Notes: generated by a model not told the origin, from the sequence alone. A stretch of 59,819 nt of DNA from Nitrospira sp. (GCA_016788885.1 JAEURX010000013.1:1-59819), one strand, 5' to 3'; counted from the first letter of the stretch, positions 41,491 to 50,604 are shown. Numbers and translations are program-made.

Positions 41491-41520
41491 TTGCTTCCTT
41501 TTAAATCCCTGTGCTATAAG
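41491..41520 (+). promoter_or_regulatory. Promoter of the cupredoxin gene
   Basis: TTGCTT, 18-base spacer, TATAAG, with TGC just before the -10 (extended -10). Start near 41527, leaving a leader of about 140 bases that carries a perfect AAGGAGG (41657-41663). Strong start signals fit a highly expressed gene. Confidence 0.6.
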
Positions 41521-41669
41521 GTGTCGCTCATTAGCCTATTACTTAGGACACATTCGAGCAGTTGTGGCTAGCCTTCTGGGCGGAGTGTCTAGCAGAAAGT
41601 TCAGCGCGCGGTGGTCATTATTTACCAACCTAATCGCATCTCTTCTTAATCTCTTTAAGGAGGTAGGTC

Positions 41670-42149
41670 ATGGGTAAGACGATGGTGGCAGTATTTTTCG
41701 GCCTGGTCATGCTGGTGGCTGGGGCATCAGGCGCATACGCGCTGCAAGCTGGCGGTGTCGAAATCGGTGATTTAGATACCGGTTCTGTCGTTGGCCAACC
41801 GTTTAAAGAATTGATTGTGGATGCGGAATTATACGCCGTCGAAATCGGCAATATGAAGGCGTGGTATCCGCCGGTGACTGTGATTGATTTCAAGGTGCGG
41901 CCAGGTCGGCCCGTGGTGTTGAAAGTTACGAACAATTCGTCTGCTGATCATGGGTTCCAGATGACCGATCCTGTGAATGCTGCTTCGCCGTTTGTGATGA
42001 AGGCGGAAGTGGTGCTCAAGCCGGGCGAGACGAAGTATATCGGAGTTCCGACCAGTGATATGTTCAATGCGACCCAGGGGAATACCTTGACCTATCGCTG
42101 CCATTTGCACCCGGCGCATGTCGGTGGCAAGCTCGTCATGATCAAGTAG
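41670..42149 (+). CDS. Exported cupredoxin
   Basis: 159 residues with a signal peptide (to about GAYA). Cupredoxin fold: PVVLKVTNNSSADHGFQM (the N-terminal His ligand in DHG), LKPGETKYI, and the C-terminal copper loop YRCHLHPAHVGGKLV with Cys, His and later His. This is a type-1 copper protein of the nitrosocyanin/plastocyanin-like group; it could shuttle electrons in the periplasm. The axial ligand is not certain from sequence. Strong promoter, ribosome-binding site and terminator make it a monocistronic unit, independent of its neighbours. Confidence 0.85.
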   Translation: MGKTMVAVFFGLVMLVAGASGAYALQAGGVEIGDLDTGSVVGQPFKELIVDAELYAVEIGNMKAWYPPVTVIDFKVRPGRPVVLKVTNNSSADHGFQMTDPVNAASPFVMKAEVVLKPGETKYIGVPTSDMFNATQGNTLTYRCHLHPAHVGGKLVMIK

Positions 42150-42175
42150 TTCATTTCCGATAGTCGTTCATAGTA

Positions 42176-42218
42176 CAACGCCCCAACTGCAGTGATGCAG
42201 TTGGGGCGTTGGCATTTT
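42176..42218 (+). terminator. Strong intrinsic terminator after cupredoxin
   Basis: A 16-bp perfect stem (42176-42191 with 42196-42211), loop GTGA, then GCA and a run of five T. One of the longest hairpins in the window. Confidence 0.93.
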
Positions 42219-42250
42219 TGCCATCATAGTGGCGAGAGCGAAGCGCCCGG

Positions 42251-42586
42251 CTACACTTCTTGTTCCTTCTGGCATTCAGCAGCCGTATCCAGCGGGATGC
42301 TTTGGATCCCCTTGATCTGTCCCTCCACGATCAGCAGCAGGAAGCGACTTTCCGTCGGGGGAGTCTGTCGCCGCTCTGTCACGATGGCGTTCATATCGAC
42401 AATTATTTCATCGCCGTCCCATTGGGTGTCGTTCACGATCCAGAAGTGACTGGCGGCATCCGGAAACTGCCGAGTCACGAAACTTTCTATCACGGTCCCG
42501 ATATCGCCAGGATCGGTCATGGCATAGGCTGGGGACGCGGCGAGAGCTAGGCCCGCAAGCAGTATGAGGCGAGTAAAACTTCTCAT
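42251..42586 (-). CDS. Small exported protein of unknown function
   Basis: 111 residues with a signal peptide (LILLAGLALAASPAYA). The mature part starts MTDPGDIGTVIESFVTRQFP and has FWIVNDTQWDGDEIIVDMNA, RRQTPPTESRFLLLIVEGQI, and one Cys near the end. No recognised family. A good GGGAGGA precedes the ATG. It runs toward the cupredoxin terminator, whose hairpin, read from this side, might also act on it. Function unknown. Confidence 0.6.
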   Translation of the reverse strand: MRSFTRLILLAGLALAASPAYAMTDPGDIGTVIESFVTRQFPDAASHFWIVNDTQWDGDEIIVDMNAIVTERRQTPPTESRFLLLIVEGQIKGIQSIPLDTAAECQKEQEV

Positions 42587-42759
42587 TTGGTCCTCCCGTT
42601 GAGAGGATGGGACATCACGGCGCAGCGTGTCCACGTGAGCGCAGTGGCCGACGCATGCCACATATCTATTTAAAGTCTACAGCGGTCGAGCGGGGAAAGC
42701 CAGGGAAGTGTCTGTTGTCGCTGGGGAGTGAAGTCGGATCCGGTTCGATCTAGAAATAA

Positions 42760-42783
42760 CGAAGGCTCCCGGAGGAGCCTTCG
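42760..42783 (-). terminator. Hairpin terminator for the ferredoxin gene
   Basis: A 10-bp stem with a 4-base loop, followed on the minus strand by TTATTT. It lies 32 bases after the ferredoxin stop. Confidence 0.65.
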
Positions 42784-42814
42784 TAGTGCCATGCAATAGC
42801 TACTGGTCTGAGAC

Positions 42815-43162
42815 TTAGTTGCGAACACCGCTCCAGACTTTAGCCGGATCAATTTCCTTGTCCGGATTCAGGGTCTTGGCCTTCTCCAGCAACACGTCGG
42901 TCGTCTCCGGGTAGGCGGGATCGGCGATGCAGCAATTGTCCACTGGGCAGACCGCTGCGCACTGGGGTTCATCAAAATGTCCGACGCACTCGGTGCAGCG
43001 ATCGTGCGTGATGACATAGATGTTGTCGCCGACGCCTTGGCCGTCTCCCACATGGTTGCCTTTGCCTTCAGCATCGCTGCGCGTTTCGAAGATCGCTTCA
43101 TTGGGACATTCTGGCAGGCATGCCCCGCAGGAAATACATTCGTCGGTGATCAGAAGCGCCAT
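42815..43162 (-). CDS. 2[4Fe-4S] ferredoxin, YfhL type
   Basis: 115 residues from an ATG with AAGGAGG nine bases upstream. First cluster motif CISCGACLPECP; second CTECVGHFDEPQCAAVCPVD, with the enlarged C-x2-C-x8-C-x3-C spacing of YfhL-type ferredoxins. A Glu/Lys/Leu helical tail follows. A low-potential electron carrier; a possible donor for the Rieske oxygenase at 18084 or others (inference). A promoter and leader hairpin precede it. Confidence 0.92.
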   Translation of the reverse strand: MALLITDECISCGACLPECPNEAIFETRSDAEGKGNHVGDGQGVGDNIYVITHDRCTECVGHFDEPQCAAVCPVDNCCIADPAYPETTDVLLEKAKTLNPDKEIDPAKVWSGVRN

Positions 43163-43221
43163 GGCCTGTGCCTCCTTCTCGGTTCCTTTTGATGACGGAT
43201 AAGATGTTGACAATTTCGTGC

Positions 43222-43244
43222 CGCCGCGACCATAGTTCGCGGCG
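43222..43244 (-). promoter_or_regulatory. 8-bp inverted repeat in the ferredoxin leader
   Basis: CGCCGCGA paired with TCGCGGCG across a seven-base loop. It lies just downstream of the predicted transcription start (about 43250), so it could be a leader hairpin or an operator. Confidence 0.45.
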
Positions 43245-43256
43245 AAACAGGTCCGC

Positions 43257-43286
43257 ATTTTATGCTGGCGTTCTTCGGCAAGTCAA
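43257..43286 (-). promoter_or_regulatory. Promoter of the ferredoxin gene
   Basis: On the minus strand TTGACT, 18-base spacer, TAAAAT. Start about 43250, leader about 88 bases. Confidence 0.7.
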
Positions 43287-43422
43287 CAGAGTGCGGCTTG
43301 GTAAGAAGGCCTAGCATGAGGAAAGTCATGGGGCTTTGGGCCCAATATACATGCGGCTCTGCGCGTGTGTGATCACGTGTGTGGTCAGATGAGGATGCAT
43401 CAATGTTCGACAGCATGTGGGT

Positions 43423-43920
43423 ATGGTAACGCGTTCGGGCGGAGCGGAGTCGGAGCAGCGTCGCAAGAAGATTGTGACGTTTGTGCTGCTGGTGATCTTG
43501 CTGATCAGCGTCAGTCTGTTTCTGGGGGGACCGAAAGAATCGGAACTCATCATTGTCGAGTTTCCGAATGGGAAAACCATGGAAACGGAGGTGGCGAGTA
43601 CGCCGGAGAAATTACTGTTCGGCCTTGCATTCAGGGAAGGATTGCCACCCGACACGGGGATGCTCTATATCTTTGAATCGACCGGGTTGCATCGCGTGGC
43701 GACCCGGCAGTTCCGTATTCCCGTCGACATGATGTGGATTGATGAGAGTCACCACATCGTGCACATTCAAGAGCAGGTGCCGCCTTGTGCCCAGGACCCC
43801 TGTCCGCTCTATGGGCCTCCCCCCGAGCCGGTGCGCTATCTCATCCAGGCCGAGGCGGGCTATGCCAAGCGCGCGGAGATTGCGCTCGGGATGGAGCTTA
43901 GATTTACGCTTCGTATGTAG
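43423..43920 (+). CDS. DUF192 family membrane-anchored protein
   Basis: 165 residues from ATG 43423. An N-terminal membrane anchor (IVTFVLLVILLISVSLFLG) is followed by the DUF192 domain: IVEFPNGKTMETEVASTPEK, FGLAFREGLPPDTGMLYIFE, RQFRIPVDMMWIDESHHIVH, IQAEAGYAKRAEIALGMEL. The Arg-rich dimer region and the VDMMWID motif are typical of this family of unknown function. No clear ribosome-binding site. The Rieske gene starts 9 bases after its stop, suggesting one transcript. Confidence 0.9.
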   Translation: MVTRSGGAESEQRRKKIVTFVLLVILLISVSLFLGGPKESELIIVEFPNGKTMETEVASTPEKLLFGLAFREGLPPDTGMLYIFESTGLHRVATRQFRIPVDMMWIDESHHIVHIQEQVPPCAQDPCPLYGPPPEPVRYLIQAEAGYAKRAEIALGMELRFTLRM

Positions 43921-43929
43921 AGGGAGTGC

Positions 43930-44256
43930 ATGTTGGTTATGGAAGGGTTTCAGCGTGTCGCCACGGTCGAGGAGATTCCGCCAGGCCGGGTGAAGGTCGT
44001 CAAGGTGAATGAACGTGATATTGCGGTATTCAATATCGACGGGCGATTTCACGCGATTTATAATTCCTGTCCTCACGAAGGCGGGCCCCTGCACAAGGGG
44101 CGCGTGAAGGGGCACGTGGTTTCCTGTCCCTGGCACGATCTGGCGTTTGATGTGCGAAATGGTCAAGGCACGGACGGTGGGGGCTACTGTGTGGGGAGTT
44201 ATGACGTGCGTGTCGAGGACGGGCAGATATTTGTGGGTGCCAGACGGAAGGTCTAG
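43930..44256 (+). CDS. Rieske [2Fe-2S] protein, NirD-like
   Basis: 108 residues. The Rieske motif is CPHEGGPLHKG and CPWHDLAFD (CxH...CxxH), in a NirD-like single-domain ferredoxin (MEGFQRVATVEEIPPGRVKV, NGRDIAVFNID-like NERDIAVFNID). It would be a soluble electron carrier. No nitrite reductase large subunit is adjacent. Possibly the donor for the oxygenase at 18084 (inference). AGAGGGAG precedes the ATG. Confidence 0.92.
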   Translation: MLVMEGFQRVATVEEIPPGRVKVVKVNERDIAVFNIDGRFHAIYNSCPHEGGPLHKGRVKGHVVSCPWHDLAFDVRNGQGTDGGGYCVGSYDVRVEDGQIFVGARRKV

Positions 44257-44292
44257 TCGCGCGAAATTCTGGTCGAGGTAGGAAGGGCATCT

Positions 44293-44625
44293 ATGAGTCC
44301 CTTGAGCAAAGTGGTTCCGACAGGCACTGAACCGGAGGCGGGCGCGAAGATGATCAAGGCACGGCTGGGTGCATCAGTGCACATCCGGCTCTGGGAGGAT
44401 CGTACGAGGGGGGAGCAGTGGGTTCCCTACTACGACCCCGGTGCTATGCCCCTGGTGGAGGACGATTTTCTCCGTACCGCCAGCAACAATGCGGTCGATG
44501 CAGGACAGCGCAGTTTCGAGTTCAGGCCGGTGACTGCCGGGATGCATCGATTGATATTCGAAAAGCGGATGGGATGGAAATTTACGGCTGAAGACCGGCA
44601 GATTTATTATGTGACGGTGTCCTGA
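44293..44625 (+). CDS. I42 (chagasin-like) protease-inhibitor-like protein
   Basis: 110 residues with no signal peptide. A beta-rich chain resembles the I42 inhibitor fold: KARLGASVHIRLWEDRTRGE, GQRSFEFRPVTAGMHRLIFE (the G-x-x-x-F-x-A-x-x-x-G pattern) and KRMGWKFTAEDRQIYYVTVS where the family has RPW. The family's NPTTG loop is not clearly present. Inhibitors of this family block papain-like proteases, but the match is weak; an unknown function remains possible. It sits 36 bases after the Rieske gene. Confidence 0.5.
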   Translation: MSPLSKVVPTGTEPEAGAKMIKARLGASVHIRLWEDRTRGEQWVPYYDPGAMPLVEDDFLRTASNNAVDAGQRSFEFRPVTAGMHRLIFEKRMGWKFTAEDRQIYYVTVS

Positions 44626-44648
44626 CATGCCTGGTCTGGAAGGAGACC

Positions 44649-45488
44649 ATGCCTGATATTGCCTGTGTGAATGGTCGCTTTGGTCCCCTGGCTGAAGCCG
44701 TGGTCAGCGTCGAAGACCGTGGGTTTCAGTTCGGCGACGGCGTGTATGAAGTCATTCGCACCTATCGGGGGCGTCCCTTCGCCATCGACGAGCATCTGTC
44801 CAGGCTTGAACGTAGCGCTCAGGCGCTGCAGCTTTCCCTGGGCTATACGAAAGCGCGGTGGATCGCGTTGATCGAGGAAGGCCTGCGACGGAGCAGTCTT
44901 CCCGAGACGAAAATTTATCTCCAGATCACGCGCGGGCAGGCGCCCCGCGATCATCCGTTTCCTGCCGAGCTCTCGCCGACCACTGTATTGACCTTTCGCG
45001 AACTCCATCCCCTGGATTTGTCGGTTCGCCAGGCGGGCGTTCAGGCTATTTTGTTGGAAGATATTCGGTGGGGGCGTTGCGATATCAAGAGCGTCAATCT
45101 CTTGGCGAACGTCCTGGCACGTCAACGGGCAAAAGAAGCCGGCGTCTTCGAGGCAATCCTGCTTCGAGATGGTGCAGTCACCGAAGGATCGGTCAGCAAT
45201 GTCATGGTCGTGCAGAACGGAACCATTCTGACGGCACCCGAGGGGCCACGCATTCTTTCCGGAGTGACGCGTGCCAAGGTCCTGGAGCTGGCGAAGAAAG
45301 AGGGGATTCCGGTTGCCGAGACCGTTGTCAGACGCGAAGATCTCCTTGGGGCATCGGAAGTGTTTTTGACCGGGACGACGGTGGAAGTGCTGCCGGTCGT
45401 GCGTGTGGATGGGCAGGCCATTGGCCCCGCAGTTCCCGGCCCCATGACGCAGCTTCTGTCCCGTCGTTGGGAGGCCTTGCTCGGGTAG
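44649..45488 (+). CDS. Class IV aminotransferase (D-amino-acid transaminase type)
   Basis: 279 residues. PLP aminotransferase, fold type IV: VSVEDRGFQFGDGVYEVIRT, GRPFAIDEHLSRLERSA, DIKSVNLLANVLARQRAKEA with the catalytic Lys in DIKS, GAVTEGSVSNVMVV and TILTAPEGPRILSGVTR. D-alanine transaminase (Dat) and branched-chain aminotransferase differ little here; the F-Q-F-G-D-G motif and length fit Dat, which would make D-glutamate or D-alanine for peptidoglycan. AAGGAG precedes the ATG. A terminator follows. Confidence 0.85.
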   Translation: MPDIACVNGRFGPLAEAVVSVEDRGFQFGDGVYEVIRTYRGRPFAIDEHLSRLERSAQALQLSLGYTKARWIALIEEGLRRSSLPETKIYLQITRGQAPRDHPFPAELSPTTVLTFRELHPLDLSVRQAGVQAILLEDIRWGRCDIKSVNLLANVLARQRAKEAGVFEAILLRDGAVTEGSVSNVMVVQNGTILTAPEGPRILSGVTRAKVLELAKKEGIPVAETVVRREDLLGASEVFLTGTTVEVLPVVRVDGQAIGPAVPGPMTQLLSRRWEALLG

Positions 45489-45535
45489 CCGTCCCTTGCT
45501 TTCACTTCTATGGCATGGTAAGGTCTCACCGCTGT

Positions 45536-45559
45536 AAGTGGGCCTGGGCCCACTTTTTT
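45536..45559 (+). terminator. Intrinsic terminator after aminotransferase
   Basis: A 9-bp stem (45536-45544 with 45547-45555), a tight loop, and a run of six T (45554-45559). It ends the upstream unit just before rimP, or acts as an attenuator in the rimP-nusA leader. Confidence 0.88.
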
Positions 45560-45578
45560 GTTTGAGCAACTTTTGCAT

Positions 45579-46100
45579 ATGCGTGACGTGGGAGCAGTGT
45601 CGGTAGGGAAGCCTTCGGTGAAACGCGCTGAGGCGCTGAACCTTCGCGTGCAGGAAATTGCGGCTCCTATTCTTCGTTCCCACGGTCTTGAGTTGGTCGA
45701 AGCGGTCTGTGTCGGCCAGGGACCGCGGACCGTGGTTCGAGTGTTTATCGACAAGCCCGGTGGGATCTCGCTGACGGACTGTGAACAGGCGCATCGTTCG
45801 TTGAGCCCGGCGCTGGATGTCATTGATCCGTTCCCGCATGCCTATACGTTGGAAATATCCTCGCCGGGGTTGGATCGTCCGTTGCGGAGCGTGCAGGACT
45901 ATCGGCGACTAATCGGGCAGCGAATCACGCTCAAGCTGCGCCAACCGATTCAGACGCAGTGGCGGCTGGAGGGTGCCGTGGCCGATGTGGATGACCAAGC
46001 GGTCACCCTATCGGTCCTGCAGAAAAAGACTGTCGAAACGTTGCGAATTGAGTTTGACCATATTGCGCTGGCGCGCCGAAAAGTTGAGTTTTCGAAATAG
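45579..46100 (+). CDS. rimP: Ribosome maturation factor RimP
   Basis: 173 residues from ATG 45579 (a short upstream TTG frame is less likely). Two-domain RimP: N-terminal EIAAPILRSHGLELVEAVCV, GPRTVVRVFIDKPGGISLTD and CEQAHRSLSPALDV, then YTLEISSPGLDRPLRSVQDY; C-terminal SH3-like domain QRITLKLRQPI ... GAVADVDDQAVTLSV. Needed for 30S subunit assembly. First gene of the classic rimP-nusA-infB order. The start is uncertain by a few residues. Confidence 0.94.
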   Translation: MRDVGAVSVGKPSVKRAEALNLRVQEIAAPILRSHGLELVEAVCVGQGPRTVVRVFIDKPGGISLTDCEQAHRSLSPALDVIDPFPHAYTLEISSPGLDRPLRSVQDYRRLIGQRITLKLRQPIQTQWRLEGAVADVDDQAVTLSVLQKKTVETLRIEFDHIALARRKVEFSK

Positions 46101-46141
46101 CCGGAGCCGCCGAGGGCTGTGTTAACCATGAGGTGTGAGCT

Positions 46142-47281
46142 ATGAACCGAGAGTTGATCGCCGTCATCGATGAAATCGGCCGTCAAAAAGGGATCGACAA
46201 GGCCCGGGTCATTGGCGCGATCGAGTCCGCGCTTCAAACTGCCGCCAAGAAACGATTTGGCCAGGCTGAAAACATCCAGGTGGAAATCGACAGCAAGACG
46301 GGAGAAATTTCGGTCGTCTCCAAGAAAATTATTGTCGATACCGTGGCCAATCCCAAAGCTGAAATCTCCCTGAAGGAAGCTCGCGAGTATGACGAAGGTG
46401 CGGAGGTAGGCGACGAGATCGGTTCTCTGATCGAGATGGATGAGCTGGGGCGTATCGCAGCTCAAACGGCCAAGCAGGTCATTTTTCAAAAAGTACGCGA
46501 GGCCGAGTGGGAAGCCGTTCAGAAGGAGTATTCGACACGGCAAGGCGACTTGGTCAACGGCATTATTCTGGGCATGGAGCGCCGGAACTTTCTGGTCGAT
46601 CTCGGTAAGACCGAGGCGATTCTCCCCATCCAGGAGCAGATCCCGCGTGAAACCTATCGCCGAGGAGATCGTGTCAAGGCCTTGTTGTTGGAAGTGCGTC
46701 GAACCCCTAAAGATGTGCAGGTGATTCTCTCTCGTAGCCATCCCCAGTTTGTCGCCAAGTTGTTTGAGCTGGAGGTGCCGGAGGTCGGGGAGAAAATCGT
46801 TGAGATCAAGTCGATCGTGCGCGAGCCTGGTGACCGCACGAAGATCGCGGTGTCGTCGCGGGATAAAGCCGTGGATCCGGTAGGGGCCTGTGTCGGCATC
46901 AAGGGGTCGCGCGTGCAGGCGGTGGTCCGCGAGTTGCGCGGAGAGAAGATCGACATTATCACGTGGACGCAGGATCCTCGCGTGTTCATCGCGGAAGCAT
47001 TGAATCCGGCGACGATCGAAAAGGTTGGCATCGACGAAGAGAAAAAGTCGGCCTTGGTGGTGGTGGCGGATTCGCAATTGTCGCTGGCGATCGGGAAGAA
47101 TGGACAGAACGTCCGGCTTGCGGCGCGCCTGACTGGTTGGAAGATCGACATCATCAGCGCCACGGAGTACGAGAAGGAAAAAGCTGAGCGGGATCGGGAT
47201 ATCAAGGCGGCTTTAGCGGAAGAGACGGAAGCCCAGCGCCAGCAGGACGAGGCGCGGGCTGCAGCCCAGCAGGCGGACTAA
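46142..47281 (+). CDS. nusA: Transcription termination/antitermination protein NusA
   Basis: 379 residues: N-terminal RNA-polymerase-binding domain (IAVIDEIGRQKGIDKARVIG, YDEGAEVGDEIGSLIEMDEL), S1 domain (EAILPIQEQIPRETYRRGDR), and two KH domains (GACVGIKGSRVQAVVRELRG; LAIGKNGQNVRLAARLTGWK). It lacks the C-terminal acidic repeats of the E. coli protein, as in many bacteria, and ends in a Gln/Ala/Glu tail. Modulates pausing and termination. Confidence 0.96.
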   Translation: MNRELIAVIDEIGRQKGIDKARVIGAIESALQTAAKKRFGQAENIQVEIDSKTGEISVVSKKIIVDTVANPKAEISLKEAREYDEGAEVGDEIGSLIEMDELGRIAAQTAKQVIFQKVREAEWEAVQKEYSTRQGDLVNGIILGMERRNFLVDLGKTEAILPIQEQIPRETYRRGDRVKALLLEVRRTPKDVQVILSRSHPQFVAKLFELEVPEVGEKIVEIKSIVREPGDRTKIAVSSRDKAVDPVGACVGIKGSRVQAVVRELRGEKIDIITWTQDPRVFIAEALNPATIEKVGIDEEKKSALVVVADSQLSLAIGKNGQNVRLAARLTGWKIDIISATEYEKEKAERDRDIKAALAEETEAQRQQDEARAAAQQAD

Positions 47282-47344
47282 CGCGGCTCGGTGGTCACGA
47301 GCCGAATGGCAATCATCTAAGCGGGTGGAGCTGAGCGGTACTGT

Positions 47345-49915
47345 ATGCGCGTGTACGAATTAGCAAAGCAGCTGGGGATGGAAAATCGGGAGCTGATTCC
47401 TGAACTGAAACGGCTCGGGATTCCGGTGGCATCCCACAGCAGCGCCTTGGATGATGATTCGGTTCGCGTGGCGATCGAGAAGCTCAGCTCAAAAGCGCGA
47501 GCTGGTGAGGCTTCTGCTGGTCATGAGGGAAAGAAGGCGGGGCGTGCCAAAGAGCATGGCGCGACGCACGCATTGGTCCATGAAGAGCCACCGAAGCCTG
47601 ATAAAAAGCGTATTCTGATCAAGAAGAAGAAGGAAGAGGGTGCTGAGGAAGCCGTCGCGCCGCTGGCTGCGGCGGAGGCGGTATTTGCGCCGGCTGCCCC
47701 ACAAGGGGCGGAGGTCCCGTCGGTTGCGGCTCCTGAGGCGACCGCTCCCGAGGTCGTAGAGGCGGCATCGCCGGAGCTGGCCCCGGTCGAACCGGCCGTC
47801 TCGCAGCCACCGGTGGCTCCGGTCGTGGAGGCGGTGGCGACCAAACCCGCTCAAGTTTCTGTGGTCACGCCAACTCTGCCCGATGCGGGGGCGAAAAAGA
47901 AGTCTCCTGCAGCGGAGGCGCTGGAAAGTGAAGCGGCTGCCCGTGAGAAACTGAAGAAGGCCAAGAAGGCACCTCGGACTCGAGAGGAAGACGAAGCCAA
48001 ATTCAAGAACGACGCCACCCGATGGGGTGATCTGCGCGCGATTCCCGTACAGCGGCGTGAGGACCGGTCCAAGCATATTCATCACGCCTCGCCGACGGAG
48101 ATCACGAAGCCGAGAAGGAAAAGCGTGAAATTAAGCGCGGGTGTCAGTGTGAAGGAGTTTGCGGAACTCATCGGTCAGCGGCCGGCGGATGTGGTCCGGA
48201 AGCTGATGGAGATGGGGCAAATGGTGACCTTCAACCAGTCCATCAATCTTGAGGCGGCTTCCTTGATCGCCGAAGAGTACGGGACCAAGGTGGAAGTTTC
48301 GACGGAAAAGGCCGGCGAGGCATTGCTGGAAGAGGCGGCGCAATCGTCCGGCGAAGAACAAGCCGTGCCGCGCCCGCCGGTGGTGACCATCATGGGCCAT
48401 GTCGATCACGGGAAAACCTCCTTGCTCGATGCGATTCGGCAGACGAAGGTGGCGGAAGGCGAAGCTGGGGGCATCACGCAACATATCGGGGCCTATATGG
48501 TCGGGGTGCGCGACAAGCAGGTGACATTCCTGGACACTCCTGGTCACGAAGCGTTTACGGCGATGCGTGCCCGTGGTGCGAAAGCGACGGACATCGTGAT
48601 TCTAGTCGTCGCCGCTGACGATGGAGTGATGCCGCAGACCGTTGAGGCGATTCATCACGCCAAGGCGGCCGGGGTACCGCTGATCGTGGCCGTGAATAAA
48701 GTGGATAAGCCTGGAGCGAACGTCGATCGCGTCAAGAATGCGCTGACCGAGCACGGATTGGTGCCGGAAGCGTGGGGCGGTGACACGATCATGGTCGAGG
48801 TCTCGGCCAAGCAGCGGACGGGTTTGGAGCAGCTCTTGGAGATGATCCTCCTACAGGCGGAAGTGTTGGAGTTGAAGGCAGATCCCACGCGCATGGCCAA
48901 GGGATTGGTTATCGAGGCCAAGCTGGATCGCGGCCGTGGACCCATCGCGACGGTGCTGGTGCAAAGCGGCACGCTCCATGTCGGCGATGCGTTTGTGGTC
49001 GGCAATTTCAGCGGACGTGTCCGCGCGCTCATTACCGATACGGGAAGAAAAACTACCGAGGCGGGACCGTCAGTGCCTGTTGAGGTGATCGGGTTGCCGG
49101 GAGTGCCGTCAGCCGGCGATGTCTTCACCATCGTGAAGGATGAGCGGGTTGCGCGAGAGATCGCTCAGGAGCGGGCGATGAAGCAGCGGGCTGCTGAGTT
49201 GGCTGGTCCGGCGAAGGTGAGCCTGGATGATCTTTTTGCCAAGATTCAGGAAGGCAACGTCAAAGAGTTGCCGATCGTGATCAAGGCCGATGTGCAGGGC
49301 TCTGCGGAAGCCTTGGCGGCTGCGGTGGAAAAAATGCCCGCAGGCGCCGTCAAGTTGCGCGTCATGCACACCGGGGTCGGGGGCATTACGGAAACCGACG
49401 TGCTGTTGGCAGCGGCTTCCAAGGCCATCGTGATCGGATTCAATATCCGTCCGGAGCCGAAGGCTGCGTCGTTGGCGGAGCGCGAAGGGGTGGATGTTCG
49501 CCTCTATAGCATCATTTATGATGCGTTGAATGACATTCGTGCCGCGATGGAAGGGCTGCTCGAACCGACCCTGAAGGAGCGTGTGCTCGGACGGGTTGAA
49601 GTGCGGCAGATGTTTACGATCCCCAAAGCCGGCTTGGTGGCCGGTTGTTATGTGGTGGATGGCGTCATCTCCCGGGCGAGTGCCGGTGTCCGCGTAATTC
49701 GGGACAGTGTGGTCGTCTATGAAGGGAAGCTGGGCTCGCTCAGGCGCTTCAAGGACGATGTGCGTGAAGTGCAGCAGGGATATGAGTGTGGTGTCACGGT
49801 CGAAAACTTCAATGATCTCAAAGCCGGAGACATCATTGAAGCGTTTGCGATCGACAAGGTCGCCGCAAAGCTCGAACCAGTCAATCGTGGCGCGGCGCCA
49901 AGCCATCGGGCATGA
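47345..49915 (+). CDS. infB: Translation initiation factor IF-2
   Basis: 856 residues. IF2-N at the start ([20 protein letters not shown]), a long Ala/Glu/Pro/Lys linker (about 60-240), a second IF2-N-like part around 265-320, then the G domain: GHVDHGKTS at about 351 (G1), DTPGHEAF (G3), NKVDK (G4), and domains II-IV with [20 protein letters not shown] and the C-terminal [12 protein letters not shown]. It brings fMet-tRNA to the 30S subunit. Its stop overlaps the next start by ATGA. Confidence 0.98.
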   Translation: MRVYELAKQLGMENRELIPELKRLGIPVASHSSALDDDSVRVAIEKLSSKARAGEASAGHEGKKAGRAKEHGATHALVHEEPPKPDKKRILIKKKKEEGAEEAVAPLAAAEAVFAPAAPQGAEVPSVAAPEATAPEVVEAASPELAPVEPAVSQPPVAPVVEAVATKPAQVSVVTPTLPDAGAKKKSPAAEALESEAAAREKLKKAKKAPRTREEDEAKFKNDATRWGDLRAIPVQRREDRSKHIHHASPTEITKPRRKSVKLSAGVSVKEFAELIGQRPADVVRKLMEMGQMVTFNQSINLEAASLIAEEYGTKVEVSTEKAGEALLEEAAQSSGEEQAVPRPPVVTIMGHVDHGKTSLLDAIRQTKVAEGEAGGITQHIGAYMVGVRDKQVTFLDTPGHEAFTAMRARGAKATDIVILVVAADDGVMPQTVEAIHHAKAAGVPLIVAVNKVDKPGANVDRVKNALTEHGLVPEAWGGDTIMVEVSAKQRTGLEQLLEMILLQAEVLELKADPTRMAKGLVIEAKLDRGRGPIATVLVQSGTLHVGDAFVVGNFSGRVRALITDTGRKTTEAGPSVPVEVIGLPGVPSAGDVFTIVKDERVAREIAQERAMKQRAAELAGPAKVSLDDLFAKIQEGNVKELPIVIKADVQGSAEALAAAVEKMPAGAVKLRVMHTGVGGITETDVLLAAASKAIVIGFNIRPEPKAASLAEREGVDVRLYSIIYDALNDIRAAMEGLLEPTLKERVLGRVEVRQMFTIPKAGLVAGCYVVDGVISRASAGVRVIRDSVVVYEGKLGSLRRFKDDVREVQQGYECGVTVENFNDLKAGDIIEAFAIDKVAAKLEPVNRGAAPSHRA

Positions 49916-50193
49916 TCGTCGGGCTCTGTACGGTCGAACTGTTTATCCCCGATGGCCATTCGTTGAAGGACAAGCGGCAGGTCCTGCAAAGTCTGAAAAG
50001 CCGGCTGCGGGACAAATTCAATGTCTCGGTGGCTGAGGTTGGTGATCAGGAGTTGTGGCAGAAAGCGATTTTGGGGTTGGCCTGCGTGGCGAATGAATCC
50101 TCGCACGTGAACCAGGTGCTCGACCAAGCCGTGAATTTGATTCAGGCGGTACCCACAATCCAGTTGTTGCGCTCGCGGATCGAATTGCTGTAA
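49912..50193 (+). CDS. YlxP/DUF503 family protein
   Basis: 93 residues. The DUF503 pattern [20 protein letters not shown] with [20 protein letters not shown] and [16 protein letters not shown]-like text is clear. Members always accompany the nusA-infB-rbfA cluster and may be translation-related RNA-binding proteins; function not established. ATG overlaps the infB stop (ATGA), so it is translationally coupled. Confidence 0.92.
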   Translation: MIVGLCTVELFIPDGHSLKDKRQVLQSLKSRLRDKFNVSVAEVGDQELWQKAILGLACVANESSHVNQVLDQAVNLIQAVPTIQLLRSRIELL

Positions 50194-50202
50194 GGCCGCC
50201 TC

Positions 50203-50601
50203 ATGTCAAAGTCGACATACAGCCGGGCCGATCGGGTTGCAGACCAAATTCGCATGGAAGTGGCAGACATTCTGATGCGGAAGATCAAAGATCCGCGTGT
50301 GCGATCCGTGACCGTGACGGATGTGGAGTTGACGAAGGATCTGCGCATCGCGCGGGTGTTTGTCACGACGATGGAGCAGAACAAAGACGAGCGGCATGTG
50401 TTCGACGGGTTGGCGAAGGCGAGCGGCTTTGTGCGGGCGGAGTTGGGGCGGCGTTTGGCCTTGCGATACCTGCCGGAAGTGATCTTCATGAAGGACGTCA
50501 GCGGTCCTCGGGCGGATCGGGTGCTGAAGCTGCTGGACGGATTACACAGTGACGCGGTGAAGGAAGAGGTGCTCGTGGAATCCCCTCGCACCGATGTCTA
50601 G
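50203..50601 (+). CDS. rbfA: Ribosome-binding factor A
   Basis: 132 residues. RbfA KH-like fold: YSRADRVADQIRMEVADILM, DPRVRSVTVTDVELTKDLRI and the typical VFVTTM, ALRYLPEVIFMKDVSGPRAD-like region. Needed for late 30S maturation and cold growth. It lies 9 bases after DUF503 and 3 before truB. Confidence 0.96.
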   Translation: MSKSTYSRADRVADQIRMEVADILMRKIKDPRVRSVTVTDVELTKDLRIARVFVTTMEQNKDERHVFDGLAKASGFVRAELGRRLALRYLPEVIFMKDVSGPRADRVLKLLDGLHSDAVKEEVLVESPRTDV

Positions 50602-50604
50602 CAT

